From positions 289,014 through 353,013 of the forward strand of contig NZ_FMYF01000002.1 of the NCBI RefSeq assembly GCF_900092135.1: a stretch of 64,000 nt of DNA, given 5' to 3'. Under the pieces are notes generated by a model. That model was not told where the DNA came from, made no database searches, and saw nothing but the letters and a program-made list of their open reading frames with translations. The DNA is from Raineyella antarctica. GTDB lineage: Bacteria; Actinomycetota; Actinomycetes; Propionibacteriales; Propionibacteriaceae. Positions 15,936 through 24,829 of this stretch are shown one piece after another (position 1 is the first letter of the stretch; each line of letters begins with the position of its first letter). The position numbers and the translations under genes were made by a program.

Positions 15936-18242
15936 TTGACCGATCCCACGCCCCAGATGCTGGCGACCCCGCTGACGTCGTTCGTCGGGCGCAGGGAGCT
16001 GCTCCACCACGCCGAGCAGGTGGTCCGGGAGCAGCGGCTGGTCACCTTGGTCGGTCCGGGCGGAATCGGCAAGACCCGGCTGTCGATGGTGCTGGCCGAC
16101 GCGCTCCGTACGGAGTTCCTCGATGGCGTGATCATGGTCGCCCTGGACGCGGTGCAGGATCCTGCCGGTGTCGCCTGGCGGGTGGCCTCGGCCGTCCACA
16201 GTGTCGACCAGTCGATCCAGGACCCGCTCGCCCAGGTCATCCGCCAGCTGCGCGAGCGACGGGTGCTGCTGCTGGTCGACAACTGCGAGCACGTGCTGGA
16301 GGCTGCCGCGGACCTGGTGATGGCCGTCCTGCGGGACTGCCCCCAGGTGCACGTGCTGGCCACCTCGATCGAACCGCTCGGTATCTCGGGGGAGCGGGTG
16401 GTCTCGGTGCCCCCGTTGCAGCTGCCGGTCTCCTGTGCCGACCTGGAGGCCGTCCGCCACTCCGAGGCCGTGCACCTGCTGGTGGAGCGCGCCGCCCAGG
16501 CCGGGGTCGACCTGGACGTGACCCCGGCCAACTGCCGCCAGGTGATCGAGCTGTGCGAGCACCTGGACGGGATGCCGCTGGCGATCGAGCTGGCCGCCGC
16601 GCGGCTGCGCTCGCTCACCGTCGGTGACCTGCTGGAGCGGCTCGGGCACCGGTTCGCCGTGCTCAAGGGCTCCAGCCGCGACCTGCTGCCGCGCCACCGC
16701 ACCCTGGAGGCGCTGGTCGACTGGACGTACGAGCTGTGCAGTCCCGCCGAGCAGCTGCTGTGGTCCCGGCTCGCGGTCTTCCGCGGTGGCTCCGACCTCG
16801 AGGCGGCCGAGGCGGTGTGCGGCTTCGGCAGCATCGACCCGGTCGAGGTGCTCGACCTGCTCGACGGCCTGGTCGCCAAGTCGGTGGTGGTCGCCGTCGT
16901 GGTGGAGGGCCAGGCCTACTACCGCCAGTTGGTCACCATGCGGGACTACGGCGAGCGGGTCGCCGAGCGCCACGGCGAGTGGGAGGAACTGCGCCGCCGG
17001 CACGCGCTGCTGCACCGCGACCGCGGCCGCCGGATGCACACCGAGTGGGTAGGCCCGCACCAGGCGGCCTGGCTGCGCCGGGCCCGCCGCGACTACGCCG
17101 ACATCGTCGCCTCGATGGACTGGGGCACCAGCACCCCCGACGGGCACGACGTGGCGGCCGAGACGGCCGCGAACCTGCGCTACTTCTGGGCCTCCGGCTA
17201 CAACATGAGCGCCGGGCGGTACCGGCTGGAGCGGGTGCTGGCACTGCCCGACGTCGCCCCGTCGCTGCGCTGCGAGTGCCTGCTGGTGATCTCCTGGGTG
17301 AGCCTGCTACAGGGCGACCACACCGACGCCCCCCGCTACCTCGCCGAGGCCCAGGCCCTCGCCACCGAGCTGGGGGACCGGCGCAGGCTCGCCGAGGTCC
17401 AGACCTGGACCGGGCTGGTCCATTTCTTCACCGGCGACGCGGCCGGGGCGGTGCCCTACTACCAGCGCGGCATCGCCGAGCTGCGCGAGGTCGGCGACGT
17501 CGCGGCCAGGCAGGCGGCGATGTTCCAGCTGGCGCTGTGCCAGATCTACTCCGGCGACCCGGCCGCCGGCGGGGCGACCTGCGAGGAGATCCTCGAGGAG
17601 AGCCGCCGCGACCAGGAGGCGTGGGTCAAGGCGTACGCCCTGTGGGTGGCGGGCATCGTCCGGTGGCGCCAGGGTGACCTGGCCGGGGTACGCGAGTACG
17701 CCACCGCGGCCCTGCGGTTGCAGCAGGTCTTCCAGGACGCCATCTGCACCGCCCACCTGATGCTGCTCGTCGGCCAGGTCGTGATGGCCGCCGGCGAGGT
17801 GCGCCGGGCGGCCCGGCTGCAGGGCGCGGCGGATGCTCTCTGGGTCCTGCACGGCACTGGCATCGACGCCTTCGGCCCGGGCCTGGCGGGCGATGCCAGG
17901 GAGAGCCGCGAGCGGTTGTTCCGGGTGCTGGGGCGGACCGAGGCCGGCACGCTGATGGCCGAGAGCGCCGGGGTCGACGTGCCCCGCGCGATCGCGCTGG
18001 CGCTGGCCGAACTCGATCGGCTGGAGGTCTCCCAGCACGGCGGTGAGGTCGGGCTGACCAGGCGCGAGGCGCAGGTCGCCGAGCTCCTCGCCGAGGGCCT
18101 GAGCAACAAGCAGATCGCCGGGCGGCTGACCATCTCGACCCGGACCGTCGACGGCCACGTCGAGCGGATCCTGGCCAAGTTCGGCGTCACCTCCCGATCC
18201 CAGGTGGCGGTGCGGTTGCGCGAGACGGAGGCACGGGCATGA
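15936..18242 (+). CDS. NB-ARC/TPR LuxR-type transcriptional regulator
   Basis: A 768-residue regulator of the large ATP-binding (LAL-like) kind. Walker A GPGGIGKT is at residues 40-47, and LLLVDNCEHVLE is a typical Walker B of this group. A TPR-like helical middle follows. The C-terminal LuxR helix-turn-helix (LTRREAQVAELLAEGLSNKQ) covers about residues 705-765. The TTG at 15936 is preferred because GAGGAG lies 6 bases before it, and the longer frame adds an Arg-rich leader. It diverges from the phenol hydroxylase operon across 213 bp, so it is the likely activator of that operon. The inducer is unknown. Confidence 0.87.
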   Translation: MTDPTPQMLATPLTSFVGRRELLHHAEQVVREQRLVTLVGPGGIGKTRLSMVLADALRTEFLDGVIMVALDAVQDPAGVAWRVASAVHSVDQSIQDPLAQVIRQLRERRVLLLVDNCEHVLEAAADLVMAVLRDCPQVHVLATSIEPLGISGERVVSVPPLQLPVSCADLEAVRHSEAVHLLVERAAQAGVDLDVTPANCRQVIELCEHLDGMPLAIELAAARLRSLTVGDLLERLGHRFAVLKGSSRDLLPRHRTLEALVDWTYELCSPAEQLLWSRLAVFRGGSDLEAAEAVCGFGSIDPVEVLDLLDGLVAKSVVVAVVVEGQAYYRQLVTMRDYGERVAERHGEWEELRRRHALLHRDRGRRMHTEWVGPHQAAWLRRARRDYADIVASMDWGTSTPDGHDVAAETAANLRYFWASGYNMSAGRYRLERVLALPDVAPSLRCECLLVISWVSLLQGDHTDAPRYLAEAQALATELGDRRRLAEVQTWTGLVHFFTGDAAGAVPYYQRGIAELREVGDVAARQAAMFQLALCQIYSGDPAAGGATCEEILEESRRDQEAWVKAYALWVAGIVRWRQGDLAGVREYATAALRLQQVFQDAICTAHLMLLVGQVVMAAGEVRRAARLQGAADALWVLHGTGIDAFGPGLAGDARESRERLFRVLGRTEAGTLMAESAGVDVPRAIALALAELDRLEVSQHGGEVGLTRREAQVAELLAEGLSNKQIAGRLTISTRTVDGHVERILAKFGVTSRSQVAVRLRETEARA

Positions 18243-19018
18243 CAGGACTGCGACGCCGGCCGATCGCCGGCGAGGAGCTCGACGCGGCGGGGCTGCTGGA
18301 GTGGCTCGGCGACGACCCGGGCGTACGGGCCAACATGGTCACCTCCCCCGACGGCCACGCGACGATCCGCGGCCGGGTCGGGGACCTGACCGGTGAGGCG
18401 GACCAGGCCCTGTTGCTGGCCCTGCGCGGGTGGTGCGACGTGCTGCTGGTCGGGGCCGGGACGATCCGGGCGGAGGGGTACGGGGTGGTCGACCTGCCGC
18501 CCCGGCTGGGCGAGATCCGGCAGGCCCGAGGACAGGCTCCCCGTCCGGTGCTGGCGATCGTCTCCGGCAGTCTGGACCTGGACCCGGCGCTGCCCGCCTT
18601 CGCGGAGGCCGGGCCGGACAGCCGTCCGTGGGTGGTGACCGTCGCCGGCGCCGATCCGGCCCGCCGGGCCCGGCTCGAGCCGTACGCGCAGCTGCTGGAG
18701 GTCGCCGCCGGCCCGGACGGCCGACCGTTGCTACCGGTCGCCGTCGAGGGATTGCGGACGGCCGGCCTGCCGCGGGTGCTGAGCGAGGGCGGCCCGACGG
18801 TGCTGGCCGAGCTGGTCGGCGCGGGCGTGGTCGACGAGCTGTTCCTGACCGTCTCGCCGACCCTGGTCGGCGGTGAGGGCCCACGGATCCTGCACGGCCA
18901 CGCGTACCCGGAGCCGGTGGACCTGCGGCTGCTGGACGTGCTCGGTGCCCGCGACGAGGTCTTCCTGCGCTACGCGGTCGGGGCCGGCTCCCGTTCCGGG
19001 GGCGCCGACCGGGCGTAG
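18239..19018 (+). CDS. RibD C-terminal-type reductase (dihydrofolate-reductase-like)
   Basis: A 259-residue protein of the RibD_C fold. It has the N-terminal ANMVTSPDGHATIRGR substrate region, LLVGAGTIRAEGYG for NADP binding, and PRVLSEGGPTVLAELV. It has no deaminase domain, so it may reduce a pteridine or pyrimidine substrate outside standard riboflavin synthesis. Its ATG overlaps the regulator stop by 4 bp, so the two are co-transcribed. The 3' end overlaps the convergent transporter gene by 49 bp. A role linked to the monooxygenase is unproven. Confidence 0.82.
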   Translation: MTGLRRRPIAGEELDAAGLLEWLGDDPGVRANMVTSPDGHATIRGRVGDLTGEADQALLLALRGWCDVLLVGAGTIRAEGYGVVDLPPRLGEIRQARGQAPRPVLAIVSGSLDLDPALPAFAEAGPDSRPWVVTVAGADPARRARLEPYAQLLEVAAGPDGRPLLPVAVEGLRTAGLPRVLSEGGPTVLAELVGAGVVDELFLTVSPTLVGGEGPRILHGHAYPEPVDLRLLDVLGARDEVFLRYAVGAGSRSGGADRA

Positions 19019-19968
19019 CGCTGGGCCAGTGCCGAGCAGGCCATCAGCTGGGCCTGGTGGAAGATCATCAGGGGCAGCGCGATCAGGCCGATCGGCTGGC
19101 CGGCGAAGAGCACCGCGGCCATCGGCAGTCCGGTCGCCAGCGACTTCTTCGAGCCGCAGAACTGGATCGCGATCCGGTCCGCGCGCCCGAAGCCGAGCCG
19201 TCGCGCGACCCACCAGGTCAGCGCGAGGACCAGGGCCAGGATGACCAGGCAGACCCCGACCAGGGCCAGTACCTGCGGCGCGGAGACCTCCCGCCACATC
19301 TGCTCGCGCCGGCCGGCGGAGAAGGCCGAGTAGACGACCAGCACGATGATGCCCTGGTCGACGTACTTCAGCGGCTTCCTGTGGCGGGTGACGAAGCCCG
19401 CCGTCCACCGCCGGGAGAGCTGGCCCAGGACGTACGGCACCAGGATCTGCAGCACGATGTCGAGCACCGCGCGGGGGTGCACGCTGGCCTGCCCGGAGGT
19501 GTTCATCACCGCGATGACCAGCAGCGGGGTCAGGAACACCCCGATCAGGTTGGACATCGACGCGGACACCACGGCGCCGGCGACGTTGCCCCGGGCGATC
19601 GAGGTGAAGGTGACCGAGGACTGCACGGTCGACGGCAGCAGGGTCGTGTAGAGCAACCCGAGGTAGAGCGCCGGGGTCAGGATCCCGAGCGGCACCAGGA
19701 AGCCGAGCGCCAGCCCGAGCAGCGGGAACATCAGGTACGTGGAGGCGAGGATCACGCCGTGCAGCCGCCAGTGGCGCAGGCCGTCGAGGGTCTCGCGCGG
19801 GTGCATCCGCGCCCCGTACAGGAAGAACAGCAAGGCGATGCCGGCGGTCACGCCGTGCCCGAGCACGACCGCCCCGACGCCGCGCGCGGGCAGCAGGGTC
19901 GCGACGATCGCCGAGACGACGATGGCCAGCAGGAAGGAGTCGATGCGGAACCGCGGGGCAGGGGCCAT
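18970..19968 (-). CDS. SBF-family transporter (bile acid:sodium symporter-like)
   Basis: A 332-residue membrane protein with about ten hydrophobic helices. It has ALLFFLYGARMHPRETLDGL, LLYTTLLPSTVQSSVTFTSIARGN (the conserved crossover motif) and FCGSKKSLATGLPMA. This is the SBF-like subgroup sometimes called DUF4137/YfeH/Rch1. Substrates in this subgroup are mostly unknown and include organic anions and ions. The 3' end overlaps the RibD-like gene on the other strand. It stands alone on the minus strand, 28 bp downstream of the BlaI-type gene. Confidence 0.88.
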   Translation of the reverse strand: MAPAPRFRIDSFLLAIVVSAIVATLLPARGVGAVVLGHGVTAGIALLFFLYGARMHPRETLDGLRHWRLHGVILASTYLMFPLLGLALGFLVPLGILTPALYLGLLYTTLLPSTVQSSVTFTSIARGNVAGAVVSASMSNLIGVFLTPLLVIAVMNTSGQASVHPRAVLDIVLQILVPYVLGQLSRRWTAGFVTRHRKPLKYVDQGIIVLVVYSAFSAGRREQMWREVSAPQVLALVGVCLVILALVLALTWWVARRLGFGRADRIAIQFCGSKKSLATGLPMAAVLFAGQPIGLIALPLMIFHQAQLMACSALAQRYARSAPPEREPAPTA

Positions 19969-19996
19969 GGAGGGAGAGGCTACCGGTGCCCGGACG

Positions 19997-20362
19997 TCAG
20001 GAGACCGCCTCCTTGGAGGTGAGCACCTCGAGCACCACCCGGGCGTCGTCGTCGGCCAGGCCCGCGGCGAACTCGCGCAGGGCCTCCCGGCGCTGTACGG
20101 GCGTACCGGTCAGGGCGGCGAGCATCTCCGCAGCCATCAGGGTGGCCCGGGACTCCGCGGGACGGTAGAACCAGGCGCGGCCCTCCAGCTCACGGGTCAC
20201 GCGGCCCTTCTTCGACAGTCTGTCGAGGACGGTCATGACGGTGGTGTAGGCAAGGTCCCGGTCGCGGGTCAGGTCGGCCAGAACCTCCCTGACCGACATC
20301 GCATGGTCCGTGCGCCACAGCACCTCCATGACCTGAAGCTCGAGGTCACCAAGGTTTGGCAT
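19997..20362 (-). CDS. BlaI/MecI/CopY-family transcriptional repressor
   Basis: A 121-residue winged-helix protein starting LGDLELQVMEVLWRTDHAMSVREVL with the recognition helix AYTTVMTVLDRLSKKGRV, the classic BlaI pattern. Repressors of this family dimerise and bind a CTAC...GTAG palindrome, and one lies 33 bp upstream (20395-20409), between this gene and cydA. No BlaR1-like protease partner is present in the window. The position suggests control of itself and perhaps of cydABDC. Confidence 0.88.
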   Translation of the reverse strand: MPNLGDLELQVMEVLWRTDHAMSVREVLADLTRDRDLAYTTVMTVLDRLSKKGRVTRELEGRAWFYRPAESRATLMAAEMLAALTGTPVQRREALREFAAGLADDDARVVLEVLTSKEAVS

Positions 20363-20394
20363 GTCCCCATGCTAGAGCAACTCGCGCCGAAGTA

Positions 20395-20409
20395 CTACAC
20401 GTTGCGTAG
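20395..20409. promoter_or_regulatory. BlaI-type operator between blaI-like gene and cydA
   Basis: CTACACGTTGCGTAG is a 15-bp inverted repeat (CTAC/GTAG arms) of the type recognised by BlaI-family repressors. It could serve both divergent transcripts; the cydA start is 119 bp away. Confidence 0.6.
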
Positions 20410-20528
20410 ATGGCTGGTGTGACATATCTCCGTTCCATTCGGAGTGTGATGTAGAACCGTTCCATTTCCCTGCCTCGGTGTGGCCGGCACTACTGTGCTG
20501 CCGCGAGGCCGGTCGTACTCTCGGGGGC

Positions 20529-22028
20529 ATGGACCCTGTGCTGCTGGCACGGTGGCAATTCGGGATCACCACCGTCTACCACTTCTTCTTCGTTCCCCTC
20601 ACGATCTCCCTGGCGCTGCTCGTCGCCGTCATGCAGACGGCGCACTACCGCACCGGCAAGGACGCCTACCGCAGGTTGACCGACTTCTTCGGCAAGCTGT
20701 TCCTGATCAACTTCGCCATGGGTGTCGTCACCGGCATCGTGCAGGAGTTCCAGTTCGGGATGAACTGGTCGGAGTACTCCCGGATGGTCGGGGACATCTT
20801 CGGCGCACCGCTGGCACTGGAGGCGTTGCTGGCCTTCTTCATGGAGTCGACCTTCCTCGGCCTGTGGATCTTCGGGCGCGACCGGCTGCCGAAGGCCGTC
20901 CACCTGGCCTCGATCTGGCTCGCCGCAATCGGCACCGTGCTCAGCTCGCTGTTCATCCTGGTCGCCAACTCGTTCATGCAGCACCCGGTCGGGTTCACCT
21001 TCAACGAAGCGCGAGGACGCGCCGAGATGACCGACTTCTGGGCGGTCCTGACCAACCCGGTCGCGCTCGTCACCATCCCGCACACGCTGATGGCGGCGTA
21101 CATGGTCGGCGGCGCCTTCGTGATGGGCGTGGCGGGCTGGCACCTGCTCCGGATCGCCCGGACCTCCGGCGCCCGGAACCGGTCCGAGCTGGAGGGCCAG
21201 CAGGCCGAGGACGCCTCGGCGTACGGATGGGCGACGAAGTTCGGCGCCTGGGTGATGATCGCCTCGGGCGCACTGGTGATCTTCTCCGGTGACCTGCAGG
21301 GCAAGGTGATGACCGACGTCCAGCCGATGAAGATGGCCGCCGCCGAGGCGATCTGGGAGACCGAGACCCCCGCCTCGTTCTCGATCTTCACCATCGGCAC
21401 CCTCGACGGCTCCCGCGAGGTGTTCGCGCTGAAGGTGCCGGGCGTGACGTCCTTCCTCGCCACCGGTTCGTTCACCGGGACCGTGCAGGGGATCAACCCG
21501 CTGCGCCAGGAGTACGACGCCAAGTACACCGCGATGATCCGGCAGAAGTACGGCGACGAGGTCGCGAATGCGATGACGTACACCCCGGCCGTCCCGGTCA
21601 CCTACTGGACCTTCCGGCTGATGATGGGCCTGGGCTTCGCCGCGATCGCCGTCGGCGCGATCGTGCTGGTCATGCTGCGCCGCGGCAACCTCCCGCCGCT
21701 GCGCGCCGGCTGGTTCTGGTGGCTGATGATGGTCGCCGCACCGCTGCTGCCGCTCTTCGCCAACTCGTTCGGCTGGATCTTCACCGAGATGGGCCGCCAG
21801 CCGTGGATCGTCTTCGGGCTGATGCCCACCGCCGCCGCCGAGTCGCCAGGGGTGCCGGCCGCTCAGGTACTGACGACGATGATCGGGTTCACCCTGCTCT
21901 ACGGCGCCCTCGCCGTGGTGGAGGTGCAGCTGCTGCTGCGGGCCATCCGCAAGGGTCTGGAACCCTCCACCCCGGAGCACGCCGTCGACACCGAGAGCGA
22001 CGACGCCCCGTTGTCGTTCGCGTACTGA
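20529..22028 (+). CDS. cydA: cytochrome bd ubiquinol oxidase subunit I
   Basis: Quinol-oxidising subunit with the heme-binding helices. It begins MDPVLLARWQFGITTVYHFFFVPLTI, with the N-terminal heme-ligand His in VYHFF. The signature GRQPW occurs about 100 residues from the end. The quinol loop is of the short type. Length is 499 residues. The ATG at 20529 is used because earlier residues are not membrane-like and the family begins here. It reduces O2 to water with high affinity and is usually induced at low oxygen. First gene of cydABDC. Confidence 0.95.
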   Translation: MDPVLLARWQFGITTVYHFFFVPLTISLALLVAVMQTAHYRTGKDAYRRLTDFFGKLFLINFAMGVVTGIVQEFQFGMNWSEYSRMVGDIFGAPLALEALLAFFMESTFLGLWIFGRDRLPKAVHLASIWLAAIGTVLSSLFILVANSFMQHPVGFTFNEARGRAEMTDFWAVLTNPVALVTIPHTLMAAYMVGGAFVMGVAGWHLLRIARTSGARNRSELEGQQAEDASAYGWATKFGAWVMIASGALVIFSGDLQGKVMTDVQPMKMAAAEAIWETETPASFSIFTIGTLDGSREVFALKVPGVTSFLATGSFTGTVQGINPLRQEYDAKYTAMIRQKYGDEVANAMTYTPAVPVTYWTFRLMMGLGFAAIAVGAIVLVMLRRGNLPPLRAGWFWWLMMVAAPLLPLFANSFGWIFTEMGRQPWIVFGLMPTAAAESPGVPAAQVLTTMIGFTLLYGALAVVEVQLLLRAIRKGLEPSTPEHAVDTESDDAPLSFAY

Positions 22029-22043
22029 GAGGGGACACCGACC

Positions 22044-23129
22044 ATGGACACCACACTTCCGATCGTCTGGTTCCTGCTCATCGCCGTCCTGTGGACCGGC
22101 TACTTCGTCCTGGAGGGTTTCGACTTCGGCGTCGGCATGCTGCTGCCGATCCTCGCCAAGGACGAGCGTGAGCGACGCGTCATGATCAACACCATCGGCC
22201 CGGTCTGGGACGGCAACGAGGTCTGGTTGCTCACCGCCGGTGGTGCCACCTTCGCGGCGTTCCCGGAGTGGTACGCGACGATGTTCTCCGGCCTCTACCT
22301 GCCGCTGTTCCTCATCCTGATCGCGCTGATCCTGCGCGGCGTCGCCTTCGAGTACCGCCACCAGAAGCACGGCATGGGCTGGAAGCGTGGCTGGGACAAC
22401 CTGATCACCGGGTCGTCGTTCGTCGCCTCCCTGGTGCTCGGCGTGGCCTTCGCCAACTTCGTCCGCGGCCTGCCGATCGATGGGGCCCGGACGATCCACC
22501 AGACCGCCGGCTCCTTATTCGGGCTCTTCACCCCGTTCGCCCTGCTCGGCGGGGTGCTCTTCGTGGTGCTGTTCCTCACCCACGGCGCCGCGTTCATCGC
22601 CCTGAAGACCGACGGGGAGATCCGCGCCCGGGCGCGTCGGTTCGCGTCCCGTACGGGGGCCGTCGCGATCCTGGCGATGCTGGCGTTCGTCCTGTGGATG
22701 AACCTCTCGTTCTCCGGCCTGGCCCGTGGCGTCGCCGGGGCCTCCCCGGCACTCTCGCTGTGGCCCGCCGCGGCGCTTGCCGTCCTCGGGCTGGTGGTGC
22801 TGTGGCTGGCCAACTCCCGCGGCAGGGAGGGCTGGGCCTTCGTCGGCGGCGCGGTGAGCATCCTCGCCATGCTGGTGAACATCTTCGCCGCCCTGTTCCC
22901 GAACGTGATGCCCTCCACGCTGGACCCGGCCTGGAGCCTCACCGCGGCCACCGCCGCCTCGTCCACCTACACCCTGAAGATCATGACGGTGGCCGCCGTC
23001 GTGATCACCCCCTTCGTGCTGCTCTACCAGGCCTGGACCTACTGGGTGTTCCGCAAGCGACTGACGGTCCGTGACATCCCGCTCGAGGCGCCGGCGCCGG
23101 TCGCCGAGCCCCGGCACGTGGCAGGCTGA
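22044..23129 (+). CDS. cydB: cytochrome bd ubiquinol oxidase subunit II
   Basis: A 361-residue membrane partner of CydA with eight to nine helices. It opens with LPIVWFLLIAVLWTGYFVLEGFDFGVG and has the WDGNEVWLLTAGGATFAAFP motif typical of CydB. It starts 15 bp after cydA, and its stop overlaps the cydD start (TGATG). One rare TTA leucine codon is at 22515-22517 (codon 158), which stands out in this GC-rich window. Confidence 0.95.
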   Translation: MDTTLPIVWFLLIAVLWTGYFVLEGFDFGVGMLLPILAKDERERRVMINTIGPVWDGNEVWLLTAGGATFAAFPEWYATMFSGLYLPLFLILIALILRGVAFEYRHQKHGMGWKRGWDNLITGSSFVASLVLGVAFANFVRGLPIDGARTIHQTAGSLFGLFTPFALLGGVLFVVLFLTHGAAFIALKTDGEIRARARRFASRTGAVAILAMLAFVLWMNLSFSGLARGVAGASPALSLWPAAALAVLGLVVLWLANSRGREGWAFVGGAVSILAMLVNIFAALFPNVMPSTLDPAWSLTAATAASSTYTLKIMTVAAVVITPFVLLYQAWTYWVFRKRLTVRDIPLEAPAPVAEPRHVAG

Positions 23130-24829
23130 TGCCGGGACCGCTGCACCCCCAGCTCCTGGCGAGGGCCCGCGCGACGAGGACCTACCTGGCCGCCGGGGTC
23201 CTCGTCGGTACCCTGACTGCGGTCCTGGTCGTCGCCCAGGCCTGGCTGGTGTCGGACCGGGTGGCGTACGTCGTCGAGACCCACCGACCCGACGGCCTCG
23301 CCACCACCGTCGGCTGGCTGGTCCTGGTTCTGCTCGGCCGCGCCCTGCTCCGCGGTGTCAATCCCTGGCTCGGCCAACGTGCCGCCGCCGTGGTCAAGGG
23401 CGGACTGCGCCGCGACGTCGCCGCGGCCCGGCTCGCCCGCCCGTTGGACCCCCGCAGCGACACCGGCGGCCTGGTCGAGCTGGTCACCCACGGCCTCGAC
23501 GCGCTCGACGGCTACTACGCGAAGTACCTCCCGCAACTGCTGCTCGCGGTGACCGTGCCGCTGGTGGTGGGCATCGCGCTGCTGGCCACCGACCTGCTCA
23601 CCGCCGTCATCGTCGTGCTCACCATCGGGCTGATCCCGTTCTTCATGGTGCTGATCGGTTGGGCAACCGAACGGCGGATGAACCGCCGCTGGGCCGTGCA
23701 GGCCAAGCTGGCCCACCACTTCGCCGACCTGGTCGCCGGCCTGCCGACCCTGCAGGTCTTCGGCCGTGCCCGGGCCCAGGCCATCGGCCTGCAGAAGATC
23801 GAGGCGCGCAACCGCGCCGAGACGATGGGCACGCTGCGGATCTCCTTCCTCTCCTCGATGGCCCTCGAACTGCTCTCGACCCTGTCGGTGGCGATCATCG
23901 CGGTCTCGATCGGCCTGCGTACGGTCGCCGGGGGGATGGACCTGCGCACCGCGCTGTTTCTGTTGGTCCTGGCCCCGGAGGTCTACCTGCCGCTGCGCCA
24001 GGTCGGCGCGCACTACCACGACTCCGCCGAGGGCATCGCCGCTGCCGACCGGGCGTTCGCCGAGATCGACGCCCCGCGGGTCACCGGCGGTCTTCAGGCC
24101 GCCCCTGACCCCGCCACCACGCCGCTGCACATCCGCGGGCTGCAGGTGACCTATCCCGGCGCGGACCGTCCCGCGCTGGACGGCCTGGACCTCCAGCTCG
24201 CCCCGGGAGAGGTCGTCGCGGTCGTCGGCCCCAGCGGTGGGGGCAAGTCGACCCTGCTGTCGGTGCTGATGGGTTTCGTGCGTCCCACGGCCGGCGAGGT
24301 CGTGCTCGGCGACGTACCGCTGGCCGACATCGACCCGGACTCCTGGCGGGCCCGGATCGCCTGGGTGGGCCAGTCGCCCGGCCTCCCGGAACGTACGGTC
24401 GGCGCCAATGTCGCCCTGGGCGCCCCCGGAGCGCCGGCGGAGGCGATCCGACGTGCCCTCGACCGGGCCGGCGCGGCCGACCTCGAGCTGTCCCATCCGG
24501 TCGGCGACGAGTCGACCGGTCTGTCCGACGGTGAACGGCGCCGGGTCGGCCTGGCCCGTGCCCTGCTGCGCCTCAACCACGGCGGTGCGAGTCTGTTGCT
24601 GCTCGACGAACCGACCGCCGGCCTCGACAGTGGGACCGAGGCCCGCGTCCTCGCCGCGCTGCGCGAGGATCGCCTCACCGCCCTGGTCGTCACCCACCGC
24701 CCTGCCGTGATCGCGGCCTGCGACCGGGTGGTCACCGTCGGTCCGGTCGGGACGGTCGGTCCGGTCGGGACGGTCGCGCCATCCGCTCCGACCGACGCCG
24801 GGGCGTCCGTCGAGGAGGTCCGGGCGTGA
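23129..24829 (+). CDS. cydD: ABC exporter subunit CydD (cytochrome bd assembly)
   Basis: A fused permease-ATPase half-transporter (566 residues). CydDC exports glutathione or cysteine, or serves heme delivery, and is required for cytochrome bd maturation. Six membrane helices are followed by Walker A GPSGGGKST, signature LSDGERRRVGLARALL (a degenerate form of LSGGQ) and Walker B LLLLDEPTAGLD. Near the C-terminus a small 18-bp DNA duplication gives Gly-Pro-Val-Gly-Thr-Val repeats. It overlaps cydB by one base. Confidence 0.92.
   Translation: MPGPLHPQLLARARATRTYLAAGVLVGTLTAVLVVAQAWLVSDRVAYVVETHRPDGLATTVGWLVLVLLGRALLRGVNPWLGQRAAAVVKGGLRRDVAAARLARPLDPRSDTGGLVELVTHGLDALDGYYAKYLPQLLLAVTVPLVVGIALLATDLLTAVIVVLTIGLIPFFMVLIGWATERRMNRRWAVQAKLAHHFADLVAGLPTLQVFGRARAQAIGLQKIEARNRAETMGTLRISFLSSMALELLSTLSVAIIAVSIGLRTVAGGMDLRTALFLLVLAPEVYLPLRQVGAHYHDSAEGIAAADRAFAEIDAPRVTGGLQAAPDPATTPLHIRGLQVTYPGADRPALDGLDLQLAPGEVVAVVGPSGGGKSTLLSVLMGFVRPTAGEVVLGDVPLADIDPDSWRARIAWVGQSPGLPERTVGANVALGAPGAPAEAIRRALDRAGAADLELSHPVGDESTGLSDGERRRVGLARALLRLNHGGASLLLLDEPTAGLDSGTEARVLAALREDRLTALVVTHRPAVIAACDRVVTVGPVGTVGPVGTVAPSAPTDAGASVEEVRA
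24737..24772. repeat. two perfect 18-bp direct repeats in the 3' end of cydD
   Basis: The unit gtcggtccggtcgggacg occurs twice head to tail, in frame, adding six residues per copy to the CydD tail. Confidence 0.9.
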
